Assembly: GCF_003688995.1 (NCBI RefSeq)
Contig: NZ_PENI01000018.1
Span: forward strand, 124,001 to 188,000
Source of the DNA: Streptomyces shenzhenensis
GTDB taxonomy: Bacteria; Actinomycetota; Actinomycetes; Streptomycetales; Streptomycetaceae
Length of the DNA: 64,000 nt
Reading direction: 5' to 3'
The stretch's first letter is position 1; every line of letters starts with the position of its first letter. Shown here piece after piece: positions 1-7,768 of the stretch. A program made the position numbers and the translations under genes. The notes under the pieces are model-generated. The model worked only from the letters and a program-made list of their open reading frames with translations. It had not been told where the DNA came from and made no database searches.

Positions 1-438
1 GTGCGGCTGCTCGACGCCCCCGGACCGCATCCGGGCCGGGCCAAGGAACTGGCCGACGGCGTGCGCTACGCCCTGCCCACGCTGCTCTTCGACGGCCCCG
101 GCGGACGGGTCTGTGTGCCGGGCTGGCGTCCGCCGCGGGCGTACCTGGACGCGGCCCGGAGCGCGGCCGGCACCGCATTGCGTACGGCGGGACCGGTGCG
201 GGCCGAGGCGGCACTGGAGCGGTGGCGCACCCTCACACTGCCCGAGTTGGAGCTGCTCACGGGTGACCGCACCCCGCCGGCCGGCGCGGTCGAACTCGCC
301 ACGGCGCACGGGGTGTTGTGGCTCCATCCGGAGGAGGCGGCCTGCCATCCGGCGCTGCGCGAGCCGCACCCCGAGGCGCCGGCCGCGGCGGGGGCCGGTC
401 GGGCCGGGGGAACGGACGCGACGGATCTCGCCGAATGA
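1..438 (+). CDS. C-terminal part of a DsbA-like thioredoxin-fold protein (cut by window edge)
   Basis: The reading frame is open from the first base and ends at TGA 436-438, so the true start almost certainly lies outside the window. The visible 145 residues include a stretch, YALPTLLFDG then VPGWRPPRAYL, that resembles the cis-Pro strand and last helix of DsbA/FrnE-type oxidoreductases, where a PT-[LF] pair is followed by a short hairpin and a helix. The active-site CxxC would lie upstream of the window and cannot be checked. The last 30 residues are Ala/Pro/Gly-rich and probably disordered. Family assignment is tentative; a different alpha/beta protein remains possible. Confidence 0.5.
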   Translation: MRLLDAPGPHPGRAKELADGVRYALPTLLFDGPGGRVCVPGWRPPRAYLDAARSAAGTALRTAGPVRAEAALERWRTLTLPELELLTGDRTPPAGAVELATAHGVLWLHPEEAACHPALREPHPEAPAAAGAGRAGGTDATDLAE

Positions 439-443
439 GACAC

Positions 444-493
444 CAATGAGTGTCCATTGACAGGGCCGTGACGACGCCGTGAGGATGTGGACC
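444..493 (+). promoter_or_regulatory. Promoter with inverted repeat for the leader peptide/flavin reductase unit
   Basis: A perfect -35 box TTGACA lies at 457-462 and a -10-like GAGGAT at 481-486, spacer 18. The -10 box ends 7 bases before the ATG at 494, the spacing typical of leaderless Streptomyces transcripts. The inverted repeat CAATG-N6-CATTG (444-459) overlaps the -35 box and is a candidate repressor site. The boxes are seen directly; promoter activity is inferred. Confidence 0.5.
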
Positions 494-568
494 ATGCATC
501 CGCTGCACCCCGGTGTCGTCTGTCGTTACGTCGACTACCGACGCACCTCCAGCGCCCTCTGTCGCTGA
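494..568 (+). CDS. Putative Cys-containing leader peptide (24 aa)
   Basis: A 24-codon ORF starts at ATG 494 and ends at TGA 566-568. It encodes a peptide with two Cys residues whose C-terminus reads YVDYRRTSSALCR-stop. Short leader peptides ending in similar VDxxRxxSALCR strings occur upstream of sulfur-related genes in Streptomyces and are thought to sense cysteine supply by ribosome stalling. A perfect hairpin (574-590) begins five bases after the stop codon, which suits an attenuator. The ATG lies 7 bases after a -10-like box, so translation may be leaderless. Assignment rests on C-terminal pattern and position; there is no translation evidence. Confidence 0.6.
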   Translation: MHPLHPGVVCRYVDYRRTSSALCR

Positions 569-573
569 GCGAC

Positions 574-590
574 GGCGTCGGTTCGACGCC
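574..590 (+). terminator. Hairpin right after the leader peptide, probable attenuator
   Basis: GGCGTCG (574-580), loop GTT, CGACGCC (584-590): a perfect 7-bp stem starting just after the leader stop codon at 566-568. A ribosome at the last codons would cover its 5' arm, so the position suits translation-linked control of the downstream flavin reductase. There is no U-run, so intrinsic termination is uncertain. Confidence 0.45.
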
Positions 591-840
591 CCGACGGGAC
601 GTCCGTCCCCCGTCCGACCGGCTGTACGCCGCACCGGCCCGTCCGTGCGCCGCGTGCCCCGGGCCGGCTCACCCGATGTCCGGCCGTCCCCCGGACCACG
701 CCTCCCGCGCGTCAACCGCCCCGACCGGCCCGCCGCCGCGCCGTCGGGCATCCGTGACGGCCGACGACTCCCACCCGCTCCTGTCCCGCACCGGCCCGGT
801 GTCCCGGCGCCGGCCGCCGTACTGCCCGAAGGGAAGCCGC
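591..840. other. Untranslated spacer between hairpin and flavin reductase
   Basis: About 250 GC-rich bases. The frame of the downstream gene is open through it, but the translation is low-complexity Pro/Arg/Ala with no recognisable domain, so I treat it as leader RNA. No further motif was identified. Confidence 0.5.
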
Positions 841-1356
841 GTGACCGCCTCCGCCAGCCCCCGCCTCACTCCTTGCGCCGCAGACCCGGGCGCCGCCGAG
901 ATCCTGCGCAGCACCCTGCGGCGCCATGCCGCGGGCGTCACCGTGATCACCGTCCCCGGCCCGGCCGGCTTCACCGCGACGTCCTTCACCTCGGTGTCCC
1001 TGCGCCCCGCGCTGGTCTCCTTCTGCGTCGGGCTCACGGCGTCGGCGGCCCCGGCCGTGCGGACGGCGGACCGGTTCGCGGTGCATCTGCTCGGCGCCCG
1101 GGACACGACCCTCGCCGACCGGTTCGCCACCAGCGGCATCGACCGGTTCGCTGGCGTCGCCTGGCGCGCCGGCGCCGCCGGAGTGCCGCTGCTCGACGGG
1201 GTGAGCGCCTGGCTGACCGCGCGGGTCACCTCGCGCCAAACCCTCGGCGATCACCTCTTCGTGGTGGGCCAGGTCGACGACGGCACCGTCGTCGACGAGG
1301 CAGCGCCGCTGGTCCATCACGCGGGTTCCTTCGCATCGGCGCTGCCGCTCGCCTGA
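841..1356 (+). CDS. Flavin reductase family protein
   Basis: The 171-residue product has the flavin-reductase-like split-barrel fold (HpaC/RutF/DszD group). Signs are an N-terminal helix RSTLRRHAAGVTVIT, the motif GFTATSFTSVSL, a PALVSFCVG strand, and late GDHLFVVGQV and PLVHHAGSF segments. It should reduce FMN or FAD with NAD(P)H and hand the flavin to a monooxygenase, but no partner oxygenase lies nearby. GTG 841 was chosen because GGGAAG lies just upstream and homology begins soon after; the frame is open to 487 but that extension is non-conserved in appearance. The upstream Cys leader suggests a sulfur-metabolism role, for instance sulfonate use; this is inference. Confidence 0.85.
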   Translation: MTASASPRLTPCAADPGAAEILRSTLRRHAAGVTVITVPGPAGFTATSFTSVSLRPALVSFCVGLTASAAPAVRTADRFAVHLLGARDTTLADRFATSGIDRFAGVAWRAGAAGVPLLDGVSAWLTARVTSRQTLGDHLFVVGQVDDGTVVDEAAPLVHHAGSFASALPLA

Positions 1357-1507
1357 CCGCCTCGCCCCGGACGCGGACGGGTCGAACGGGGCATCGTCCC
1401 CGGCCGGACTGAGTACGCGTGCTCAGGACGTGGGCCCGGACGGCTCCTACGGTGACTTCCGACGGACGGCCACGGGCCGTGCGGACCGCGGGACTTCGGG
1501 GGGCACC

Positions 1508-1891
1508 ATGAGCGTCGGCGACCAGCACTACGGCTACCGGCACCAGGCGTACACCGTGGCCCCCGCTCCCGAGCGGTGGCCGGCCGCCTACCTCACCGTG
1601 GTGGGGCTGCTGGCCGGCCTCGGCGCCCTGGCCGACACGCTCGTCCTCTACCTCTCGATCTTCGCCACGGACAACTGCTCGGCCGAGAACCCCGCGTTCC
1701 GGTGCACGACGTCCGGGATCCTCACGATGCTGGGGCTGCCCTGGTGCGGTCTGGTCCTGGCCGTGGCCGCCTCGGTGGTGCCCGGGCTGATCGTGTACCG
1801 CGGCGGGGGTTCGCCATGGTGGTTCCTGCCGCTGGGGGCCGTGCCGTATCTGGCGTCGCTGGCCGGGACCTGGCTGGTGATGACGTCCTGA
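1508..1891 (+). CDS. Small integral membrane protein
   Basis: The 127-residue product has three to four hydrophobic segments, roughly residues 24-52, 68-97 and 103-126. The loop after the first segment holds two Cys (DNCSAENPAFRC) that could form an extracytoplasmic disulfide. The start at ATG 1508 follows GGGGGCACC and gives a Tyr-rich polar N-terminus (QHYGYRHQAY). Resemblance to vitamin K epoxide reductase-like small membrane proteins is only superficial because the CxxC is missing. No function can be assigned. It stands alone, about 90 bases upstream of the SpoIIE-type phosphatase gene. Confidence 0.7.
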   Translation: MSVGDQHYGYRHQAYTVAPAPERWPAAYLTVVGLLAGLGALADTLVLYLSIFATDNCSAENPAFRCTTSGILTMLGLPWCGLVLAVAASVVPGLIVYRGGGSPWWFLPLGAVPYLASLAGTWLVMTS

Positions 1892-1984
1892 CCGGGCCCC
1901 GGGACGGGGGAACGGCACGAGGACACCCGGGGAGCGGCGGTCCGATCACGCCCGTGCTCGCGCACCCGTCCGTCGCGGTGCACT

Positions 1985-3139
1985 GTGGAAGACATGTTCT
2001 CCTCGCCGCAGCTGCTCGCTCGGCCGTGGCAGCCGAGCCGTCTGCTGCTGTTGATCCCGGTGGGACTCATCATGGTGATCACGGTGGCCGACATCGTGAC
2101 CCCCGGCGACATCGTGCTCGGCCCCCTGCTGGTCATCGCGCCCGCGGTCACCGCGTGGTTCGAGGGCCCGCTGGTGACGGGGATCATCGGGGCCACCGCG
2201 GCGGCGGCCCAGGCGTTCATCGGCTGGCATTCCGGCGTCCTGTGGACGCGGAACATCCTGGTGCAGATCTTCGCCCTGATCGTGCTGTCGCTCCTGATCG
2301 TGGTGTTCTGCGCGGTGCGCGAGCGGCGCACCCGCGAACTGGCCCAGGTGCGGTCCGTCGCCGAGGCGGCCCAGCGGGTGCTGCTGTGGCCGCTGCCCCA
2401 CCGGCTCGGCACCCTGCAGCTCGCCTGCGTCTACATGGCCGCCGAGGAGGAGGCCGAGATCGGCGGCGACCTGTACGCCGCGGCCCGCGACGCGGAGGGC
2501 ACCCGGGTGGTCATCGGTGACGTACGCGGCAAGGGGCTGTCGGCCATCGGGGAGGCGGCCCTGCTGCTCGGCGCGTTCCGTGAGGCCGCGCACCACAACG
2601 CGGCCCTGCCCGAGCTGGCCGCCTCGCTGGAGCAGAGCGTGACCCGCTACCTGGCCGACTTCGAGCCCACGGAGGAGGCGGGGGAGCGATTCGCCACCGT
2701 CCTCCTGCTGGAGATCCCCGACCACGATCCGGTCGCCCGGCTGGCCAGCTGCGGTCACCTGGCGCCGCTGCTGCTGAGCGCCGACCGGGTCGCGACCGCC
2801 CCCGAGCTGGTCCCCTCGCCTCCGCTGGGGGTCGGTCTGACCGGACCGGACGACGTCACGGTGGCCGCGCTGCCGTTCGGTGTCGGGGACACACTGCTGC
2901 TGTACACCGACGGGGTGGTCGAGGCCCGCGACCGTAACGGCGCCTTCTACCCCCTCACGGAACGGGTCGCCCAGTGGGCCGGGCACTCCCCGCAGTCCCT
3001 GCTCCACCACATCCAGCGCGACCTGCTCGCCCACACCGGCGGCCGGCTCGGCGACGACGCCGCCCTGATCGCCATCCGCCGCTCCCCCGCCGCGGACCGC
3101 TCCGGCGGACCGGCCCGGCTGATCCCGCACGCCCGGTGA
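1985..3139 (+). CDS. Membrane-bound PP2C/SpoIIE-type serine phosphatase
   Basis: The 384-residue protein has four hydrophobic helices in about residues 15-115, then a cytoplasmic SpoIIE/RsbU-type phosphatase domain. Metal-binding motifs are visible: EIGGDLYAA, VIGDVRGKGLSA, LLYTDGVVEARD and the terminal GDDAALIAI. Such proteins dephosphorylate anti-anti-sigma factors in partner-switching cascades. No PAS or GAF domain is present, so the membrane part is the likely sensor. GTG 1985 is the first start; ATG 1994 in the same frame is an alternative. No anti-sigma gene is adjacent, though an RsbW-like ATPase is encoded at 35.7 kb. Confidence 0.9.
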   Translation: MEDMFSSPQLLARPWQPSRLLLLIPVGLIMVITVADIVTPGDIVLGPLLVIAPAVTAWFEGPLVTGIIGATAAAAQAFIGWHSGVLWTRNILVQIFALIVLSLLIVVFCAVRERRTRELAQVRSVAEAAQRVLLWPLPHRLGTLQLACVYMAAEEEAEIGGDLYAAARDAEGTRVVIGDVRGKGLSAIGEAALLLGAFREAAHHNAALPELAASLEQSVTRYLADFEPTEEAGERFATVLLLEIPDHDPVARLASCGHLAPLLLSADRVATAPELVPSPPLGVGLTGPDDVTVAALPFGVGDTLLLYTDGVVEARDRNGAFYPLTERVAQWAGHSPQSLLHHIQRDLLAHTGGRLGDDAALIAIRRSPAADRSGGPARLIPHAR

Positions 3140-3270
3140 ACCGCCGCCCGCGACGAGACCCGCGGTGCGGTGCCCGCCTGCCCCTGCTGCCCGGCTCCGG
3201 GCCAGGCCGGGCCGGCAGGTGACACGGGCGGCGCGACGGCGTGAGCATGGTGGTGTGAAGGGAGGCTCCG

Positions 3271-3735
3271 ATGTGGCAGCTGCTTCACTCCCCGTGCCTG
3301 GCGCACGACATCGCCCTGGGCCTGCCGCCGGTCTGGGTGCCCGCCACCCAGCATCCCGGGGTGGCCGCGACGGTCGTCGCCGTCGCCTCCGTCGCCCTCG
3401 CCGCGGTCACCAGGCTGCGACAGGGCCGGCCCCGGCCCGGGCGACCGCCGCACCCGCCGTCCGCCGGGCCGGTCGACGCGACCTGGTTCACCTCGCACAC
3501 CCTCGACGGCTTCCCGGACGACGCGGTCCGCATCGCCCTGGAAGCGTCGGACGAGATCTCGGTGGACCGCCTGTACGCGGCGTGGATCCTGGCCCTGCAC
3601 GGTGTCAGCGCCGCCTGGCTGACCAAGAACCTGGACCTTCCGGCGGACGCCGTGCGCCTGATCATCGACGCCGCCCGGACGCAGGCCCCGAAGGCTCCGC
3701 ACGATGCGGAGCCTCCCCGGAAGTCTCGTGACTGA
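3271..3735 (+). CDS. Hypothetical protein with one N-terminal membrane segment
   Basis: The 154-residue product is not recognised. Residues about 25-50 (VAATVVAVASVALAAV) form a single hydrophobic segment, followed by an Arg/Pro-rich linker and a soluble, helical C-terminal half (residues about 75-145) rich in acidic and aliphatic residues. Codon use matches its neighbours, with nearly all third positions G or C, which supports real coding. The start ATG follows GGGAGGCTCC, a good ribosome-binding site. Spacing to the next gene is about 30 bases, so the two may be co-transcribed. Confidence 0.6.
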   Translation: MWQLLHSPCLAHDIALGLPPVWVPATQHPGVAATVVAVASVALAAVTRLRQGRPRPGRPPHPPSAGPVDATWFTSHTLDGFPDDAVRIALEASDEISVDRLYAAWILALHGVSAAWLTKNLDLPADAVRLIIDAARTQAPKAPHDAEPPRKSRD

Positions 3736-3764
3736 CGGATCACACAGTAGGTGGAGGCCCCGCG

Positions 3765-4136
3765 ATGACGGCATGGACGAACGACGAACTGACCAGGATC
3801 GGGACGGCCGACGAGCTCCAGATGGCTCCGGTCCGCGGCGACGGCACGCTCCGCGCGCCGGTGCCGGTCTGGGTGGTCCGCGACGGCGACGACCTCTACG
3901 TCCGCTCCTACCGCGGCGACGCCGGCGTGTGGTGGCGCACCGCCCGCACGAGCCACGAGGGCCATATCCGCTCCGGCGGCGTCGACCGGGACGTCACCCT
4001 CGTCGAGGAGGCCGGCTCCGCCGTCAACGACCGCATCGACACGGCGTACCGCACGAAGTACGGCCGCTACGGCGGTGCCTACGTCGACCCGATGGTGGCC
4101 GCCCGCGGCACCACGCTGCGGCTCGTCCCACGGTGA
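3765..4136 (+). CDS. DUF2255 family protein
   Basis: The 123-residue protein matches the DUF2255 pattern: an N-terminal W-[ST]-x-[DE]-E-L segment (AWTNDELTRIG), the strand PVPVWVVRDGDDLYVRSY, then GDAGVWWRTA and a basic/aromatic C-terminal part ending KYGRYGGAYVDPM. The fold is expected to be a small flavin-reductase-like or pyridoxamine-oxidase-like barrel, but no reaction is established for the family. AGGTGGAGG just before ATG 3765 is a strong ribosome-binding site. It lies directly upstream of the sugar-uptake regulator but reads as an independent gene. Confidence 0.8.
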   Translation: MTAWTNDELTRIGTADELQMAPVRGDGTLRAPVPVWVVRDGDDLYVRSYRGDAGVWWRTARTSHEGHIRSGGVDRDVTLVEEAGSAVNDRIDTAYRTKYGRYGGAYVDPMVAARGTTLRLVPR

Positions 4137-4162
4137 CCCGGCCGGGGCCGCGCGGCGATCGT

Positions 4163-4194
4163 TATGATGCGCGCATCGTTCAAACGAACAATGC
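4163..4194 (+). promoter_or_regulatory. Promoter -10 box and overlapping palindromic operator of the hybrid regulator
   Basis: TATGAT at 4163-4168 is a near-perfect -10 box, which puts the start site near 4175. It is followed by the palindrome GCATcGTTC-AAAC-GAACaATGC at 4173-4194, with 9-base arms and one mismatch. An operator on the transcription start is typical of autorepression. No clear -35 box is seen upstream. Confidence 0.6.
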
Positions 4195-4214
4195 GGGCAC
4201 GGTGGGAGGGGCTC

Positions 4215-5312
4215 ATGCGGGAGCCGGTCGACGTCAGGCGGCAGCGGATCCTGGCCGCGGTCCAGGCCAGGGGCGCCGCCCGGGTGAGTGACCTCGCCGC
4301 GGAGCTGCAGGTGTCGGTGGTCACGGTGCGCCGGGACGTGGAGGAACTGACCCGCGCGGGCCGGCTGCGCCGCGGCCACGGCGTCGTCCGGTCCGTGCTG
4401 CCCGAGCCGCTGCCGCCGGACGAGGTACCGGACGGGGACGCCGTCGCCGTGGTGGTGCCCGAGCGGCACACGTATCTGTACGAGGCCCTGCACGGCGCGC
4501 GCACCGTGCTGGAGGAGGCCGGGGTGCGCATCGCCCTGCACATCGCGCCCCAGGTCGCCGGTGCCGAACGCCCGCTGGTGGAGCGGGCGCTCGCGGACGG
4601 CGCGCGCGGCCTGCTGCTGGCGCCCCGCTGGCGGTCCCTCGCCGCGGAGGAGGCCGACTACGCGTGGCTGTCCGCGCTGGAGGTGCCCGCCGTGCTGATG
4701 GAACGCCGGCCCCGCCCCGGCAGCGCGCTGTCCGCCGTGGACTCGGTGTGCTCGGACCACCGGCACGGCGCGCGGCTGGCCGTCGAGCACCTGGTGGCGC
4801 TCGGCCACCGGCGGATCGTGTTCGCCACCCGGGACGACAGTCCCACCGCGCGGACGCTGCGGGCGGCGCTCACGGAGATCGCCGGCGCGCATCCGCTGGT
4901 GGCGGACTGGGCCTGGGCGCTGAGTTCGCCGTCGGCCGGCCAGGGCGGCCCGTACACGGAGCGGGAGACCGCGGAGCTGTCCGCGCTGCTGCGCGAGAAG
5001 CGGGCGACGGCGGCCGTGCTGCACGGCGACGTGGACGCGCTGATGCTGATCCAGCAGTTGGCGGAGAACGCGGTGCGGGTGCCCGAGGACTGCTCGGTGG
5101 TGGCGTACGACGACGTGGTGGCCGGCATCGGCACAATTCCGTTGACGGCCGTCTCCCCGCCCAAGGCGGAGGTCGGCCGGGTGGCGGCCGAACTGCTGCT
5201 CCAGCGGCTGGACAAGGCGCGGGGGGCCGCGTGGTCGGTGCGGCGGATCGAGCTGCTGCCGACGCTGGTCGTGCGCGGTTCGACCCGTGCGCACACCGAC
5301 ACCGGCGAATGA
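4215..5312 (+). CDS. Transcriptional regulator with DeoR-type HTH fused to a LacI-type sugar-binding domain
   Basis: The 365-residue protein starts at ATG 4215, preceded by GGTGGGAGGGG. Residues about 5-60 form a DeoR-type winged helix (RRQRILAAVQARG, LQVSVVTVRRDVEEL, GRLRRGHG), not the LacI headpiece. The rest is a periplasmic-binding-protein-like sensor: AVVVPERHTYLYEAL, ERALADGARGLLLAP, SVCSDHRHGARLAVEHL, RRIVFATRD, CSVVAYDDVVAGIG and LPTLVVRGSTR. This hybrid architecture is known in actinobacteria and is associated with sugar ABC operons. It probably represses the downstream lipoprotein/permease operon and itself, through the 4173-4194 palindrome, until the cognate sugar binds. Confidence 0.9.
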   Translation: MREPVDVRRQRILAAVQARGAARVSDLAAELQVSVVTVRRDVEELTRAGRLRRGHGVVRSVLPEPLPPDEVPDGDAVAVVVPERHTYLYEALHGARTVLEEAGVRIALHIAPQVAGAERPLVERALADGARGLLLAPRWRSLAAEEADYAWLSALEVPAVLMERRPRPGSALSAVDSVCSDHRHGARLAVEHLVALGHRRIVFATRDDSPTARTLRAALTEIAGAHPLVADWAWALSSPSAGQGGPYTERETAELSALLREKRATAAVLHGDVDALMLIQQLAENAVRVPEDCSVVAYDDVVAGIGTIPLTAVSPPKAEVGRVAAELLLQRLDKARGAAWSVRRIELLPTLVVRGSTRAHTDTGE

Positions 5313-5316
5313 GCGT

Positions 5317-5376
5317 TTGACCGCTTTATTTTCTTCTGATCGATCTATTGACCGGTTGTGTGGGGCCGCACAGTAT
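5317..5376 (+). promoter_or_regulatory. Promoter of the sugar-uptake operon with a direct repeat spaced 31 bases
   Basis: TTGACCGCTT at 5317-5326 is repeated as TTGACCGGTT at 5348-5357, a 31-base period (about three helix turns). The second copy can serve as -35 (TTGACC), with CAGTAT at 5371-5376 as -10 and a 17-base spacer. The AT-rich stretch between the copies is exceptional for this DNA. Candidate operator for the regulator encoded just upstream. Confidence 0.5.
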
Positions 5377-5429
5377 TCCCGTGTCCCGAATCGCGTGTCC
5401 CCGGACACGCACGAGCCACGGGAGGCCGC

Positions 5430-6761
5430 ATGCCCGGTCGACACAGCCGTCGATCCGTGCTCGCCGCGCTGGCCGCCGTACCGCTGACAGGAGCCGTGAG
5501 CGCCTGCAGCGCGGGAGCGGCCGGCCGAGCGCGCAGCACCGGTGGAACGACCCGGATCACCTTCTGGTCCGCCCTGCGGGGCAGTCAGGAGGTGGTCGAG
5601 GCGTTCAACCGCACGCACGACCACATCCAGGTGGAGTTCCAGCAGATCCCCTCGGGGCAGCAGGGCGGTTACGCCAAGCTCTCCAACGCCGCCCGGGCCG
5701 GAAACGCCCCGGACGTCGCCACGATCGAGTACCCGCAGGTGCCGGGCTTCGCCATCGACGGGGTCGCCCGTGACATCACCGACCTCGTCAGCGACTCCCT
5801 ACGAGCCGGGCTGCTGTCCCAGGCGCTCGGTCTGACCACCTTCCAGGGCCGGGTGTTCAGCGTGCCCCTGGACATCGAGCCGATGGTCATGCACTACCGC
5901 TCCGACCTGTTCGAGCGCCACGGCCTGCGGCTGCCGCGCACCTGGGACGAGTTCGCCGGCCTGGCGCACACCGTGCGCCGCGAACTGCCCGGCCGGCGGC
6001 TGGTGCTGTTCCCCACGGACGGGGCGACCCAGTTCGCGGCGTACGCCTGGCAGGCGGGCGCGCGCTGGTTCGACACCTCGAAGGGCGCCTGGAACGTCTC
6101 CCTGGCCGACGCGCCGAGCCGGCGGGTCGCCGCGTACTGGCAGCGGCTCATCGACGCCGACGTGGTCTTCGTGAACGCCGTGGAGAGCCGGCAGTCCGAC
6201 GCGCAGATCGGCGACGGGCTGGTCCTCACCCGGCTGACCGGCGCCTGGGACGCCGGCGCCCAGATGAAGGCGCGGCCCGCGCAGCGGGGGCAGTGGCGGA
6301 TCACGCCGCTGCCGCAGTGGGATCCGGAGCGTCCGGCGGTCGGCACGCACGGCGGCTCGACCTTCGCCGTCACCAAGGACAGCCGGCACCCGGAGGCCGC
6401 GATGGAGTTCATCGAGTGGCAGGTCTCCCACCCCGACTCGCTGCGCGCCCGGCTGTCCAGCGGGACGAGCAGCCAGTACCCGGCGGTGAGCGCGCTGGTC
6501 GCGGTGGGACGGCAGGCGTTCGACCGCTCCTACTACGGCGGCCAGGACATCTACCGCCTCTTCCGGCAGGAGGCGGAGCGGATCCGCGACGGCTGGGTGT
6601 GGGGTCCACGGATGACCGCCACGGGGCGGCTCATGCAGGACTCCTTCGCCCGTGTCGGCGCCGGCCAGGGCTCGCTCACCGGGTCGCTGCGCGCGGCGCA
6701 GGACGGCACCATGCCCGATCTGCGGGCCCTGGGCCTCGCGACCACCCAGCACAGCACCTGA
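5430..6761 (+). CDS. Extracellular solute-binding lipoprotein of a sugar ABC transporter
   Basis: The 443-residue protein is the family 1 solute-binding protein of a carbohydrate importer. Its N-terminus has a twin-arginine-like SRRSVLAAL followed by a lipobox ending VSAC, so it is probably exported by Tat and lipid-anchored. Typical features are TRITFWSALRG, NRTHDHIQVEFQQIPSG, NAARAGNAPDVATIEYPQ, FSVPLDIEPMVMHYRSDLF, LPRTWDEF and GGSTFAVTKDSRHPEAA. ATG 5430 follows GGAGG by 5 bases; the longer frame from 5358 lacks support. It is first in the operon, 26 bases before the first permease gene. The ligand is not evident from the sequence. Confidence 0.93.
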   Translation: MPGRHSRRSVLAALAAVPLTGAVSACSAGAAGRARSTGGTTRITFWSALRGSQEVVEAFNRTHDHIQVEFQQIPSGQQGGYAKLSNAARAGNAPDVATIEYPQVPGFAIDGVARDITDLVSDSLRAGLLSQALGLTTFQGRVFSVPLDIEPMVMHYRSDLFERHGLRLPRTWDEFAGLAHTVRRELPGRRLVLFPTDGATQFAAYAWQAGARWFDTSKGAWNVSLADAPSRRVAAYWQRLIDADVVFVNAVESRQSDAQIGDGLVLTRLTGAWDAGAQMKARPAQRGQWRITPLPQWDPERPAVGTHGGSTFAVTKDSRHPEAAMEFIEWQVSHPDSLRARLSSGTSSQYPAVSALVAVGRQAFDRSYYGGQDIYRLFRQEAERIRDGWVWGPRMTATGRLMQDSFARVGAGQGSLTGSLRAAQDGTMPDLRALGLATTQHST

Positions 6762-6787
6762 GCCGCCCGAGAGGCAGGTGACACCTC

Positions 6788-7768
6788 ATGTCCGTGACCG
6801 CCCCCGACCCGGCGCCGGCCCTCGCGCCGCCGTCCGCCGCGCCCGCCCGCGCGGGCCGCACCCGCACGGCGGCCCGGCGCCGCCGGCTCGCCGCGTGCGG
6901 CGCGCTGATGACCCCGTTCTTCGCCCTGCTCGTCACGGTGTTCCTGATCCCCGTCGGCACGGCCGTCTACCTGAGTTTCTTCAGCGCCGACGAGCCGGGC
7001 CTCGGCTTCGGCCCCGAGCGCACCGTCTTCGTCGGGCTGCGCGGCTACCTCGCCGTCCTGACCGACCCGACGTTCCTCGGCGGACTGGCCACCGTGGCGC
7101 TGTACTGCCTGGTGTACATCCCCGCCATGGTGGCCGGCGCGCTGGCGCTGGCCCTGCTGCTGGACTCCGGAGTGGTACGCCTGCGCGCCTGGGCCCAGTT
7201 GGGGCTGTTCCTGCCGCACGCCGTCCCCGGCATCATCGCGGCCCTGATCTGGCTGTACCTCTACACCCCGGGGATCAGCCCGGTCATCGAGCTGTTCGCC
7301 CGCGCCGACATCACCATCGACTTCCTGGGCCTGCACACCGTGATCCCGTCCATCGTGAACATCGCCCTGTGGAGCAACCTCGGCTACAACATGGTGATCT
7401 TCTACGCCGCTCTGCAGGCCGTACCCCGAGAGGTGCTGGAGGCCTCGGTGGTGGACGGGGCCGGGCCGGTGCGCACGGCGCTCCAGGTCAAGACGCCGCT
7501 GATCCGCGCCTCGATCGTGATGGTCGCGATGTTCACCCTGATCTGGGCGCTCCAGCTGTTCACCGAGCCGGTGCTGCTCAGCCAGTCCTCCCCGATGATC
7601 AACTCCCGGTTCTCGCCGAGCATGTACATCTACGACGCCGCCTTCACCCGCAACAACTACGGCCTGGCGGCGGCCGCCTCGGTGATCCTGCTGCTGTGCA
7701 CCATCGCGCTGTCCTATGCCGTCACCCGCTGGACCAGCCGCGCCGACGCCCCTGAGGAGCCCCGATGA
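6788..7768 (+). CDS. Sugar ABC transporter permease (MalF/UgpA type)
   Basis: The 326-residue protein is the first inner-membrane subunit. Residues about 1-40 are a basic, Ala-rich cytoplasmic tail, followed by six hydrophobic helices. The ATPase-docking EAA loop is readable as VLEASVVDGAGPVRTALQVK. The conserved periplasmic end appears as INSRFSPSMYIYDAAF. AGAGGCAGGTGAC upstream of ATG 6788 provides the ribosome-binding site. Its stop overlaps the next start by four bases (ATGA at 7765-7768). No ATPase gene is present, so the pump presumably uses the shared MsiK-type ATPase encoded elsewhere, as Streptomyces sugar importers usually do. Confidence 0.95.
   Translation: MSVTAPDPAPALAPPSAAPARAGRTRTAARRRRLAACGALMTPFFALLVTVFLIPVGTAVYLSFFSADEPGLGFGPERTVFVGLRGYLAVLTDPTFLGGLATVALYCLVYIPAMVAGALALALLLDSGVVRLRAWAQLGLFLPHAVPGIIAALIWLYLYTPGISPVIELFARADITIDFLGLHTVIPSIVNIALWSNLGYNMVIFYAALQAVPREVLEASVVDGAGPVRTALQVKTPLIRASIVMVAMFTLIWALQLFTEPVLLSQSSPMINSRFSPSMYIYDAAFTRNNYGLAAAASVILLLCTIALSYAVTRWTSRADAPEEPR

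Noticed and set aside
487..840. N-terminal extension of the flavin reductase frame
   Set aside because: The frame is open, but the residues are low-complexity Pro/Arg and overlap the leader peptide and hairpin; GTG 841 fits the family.
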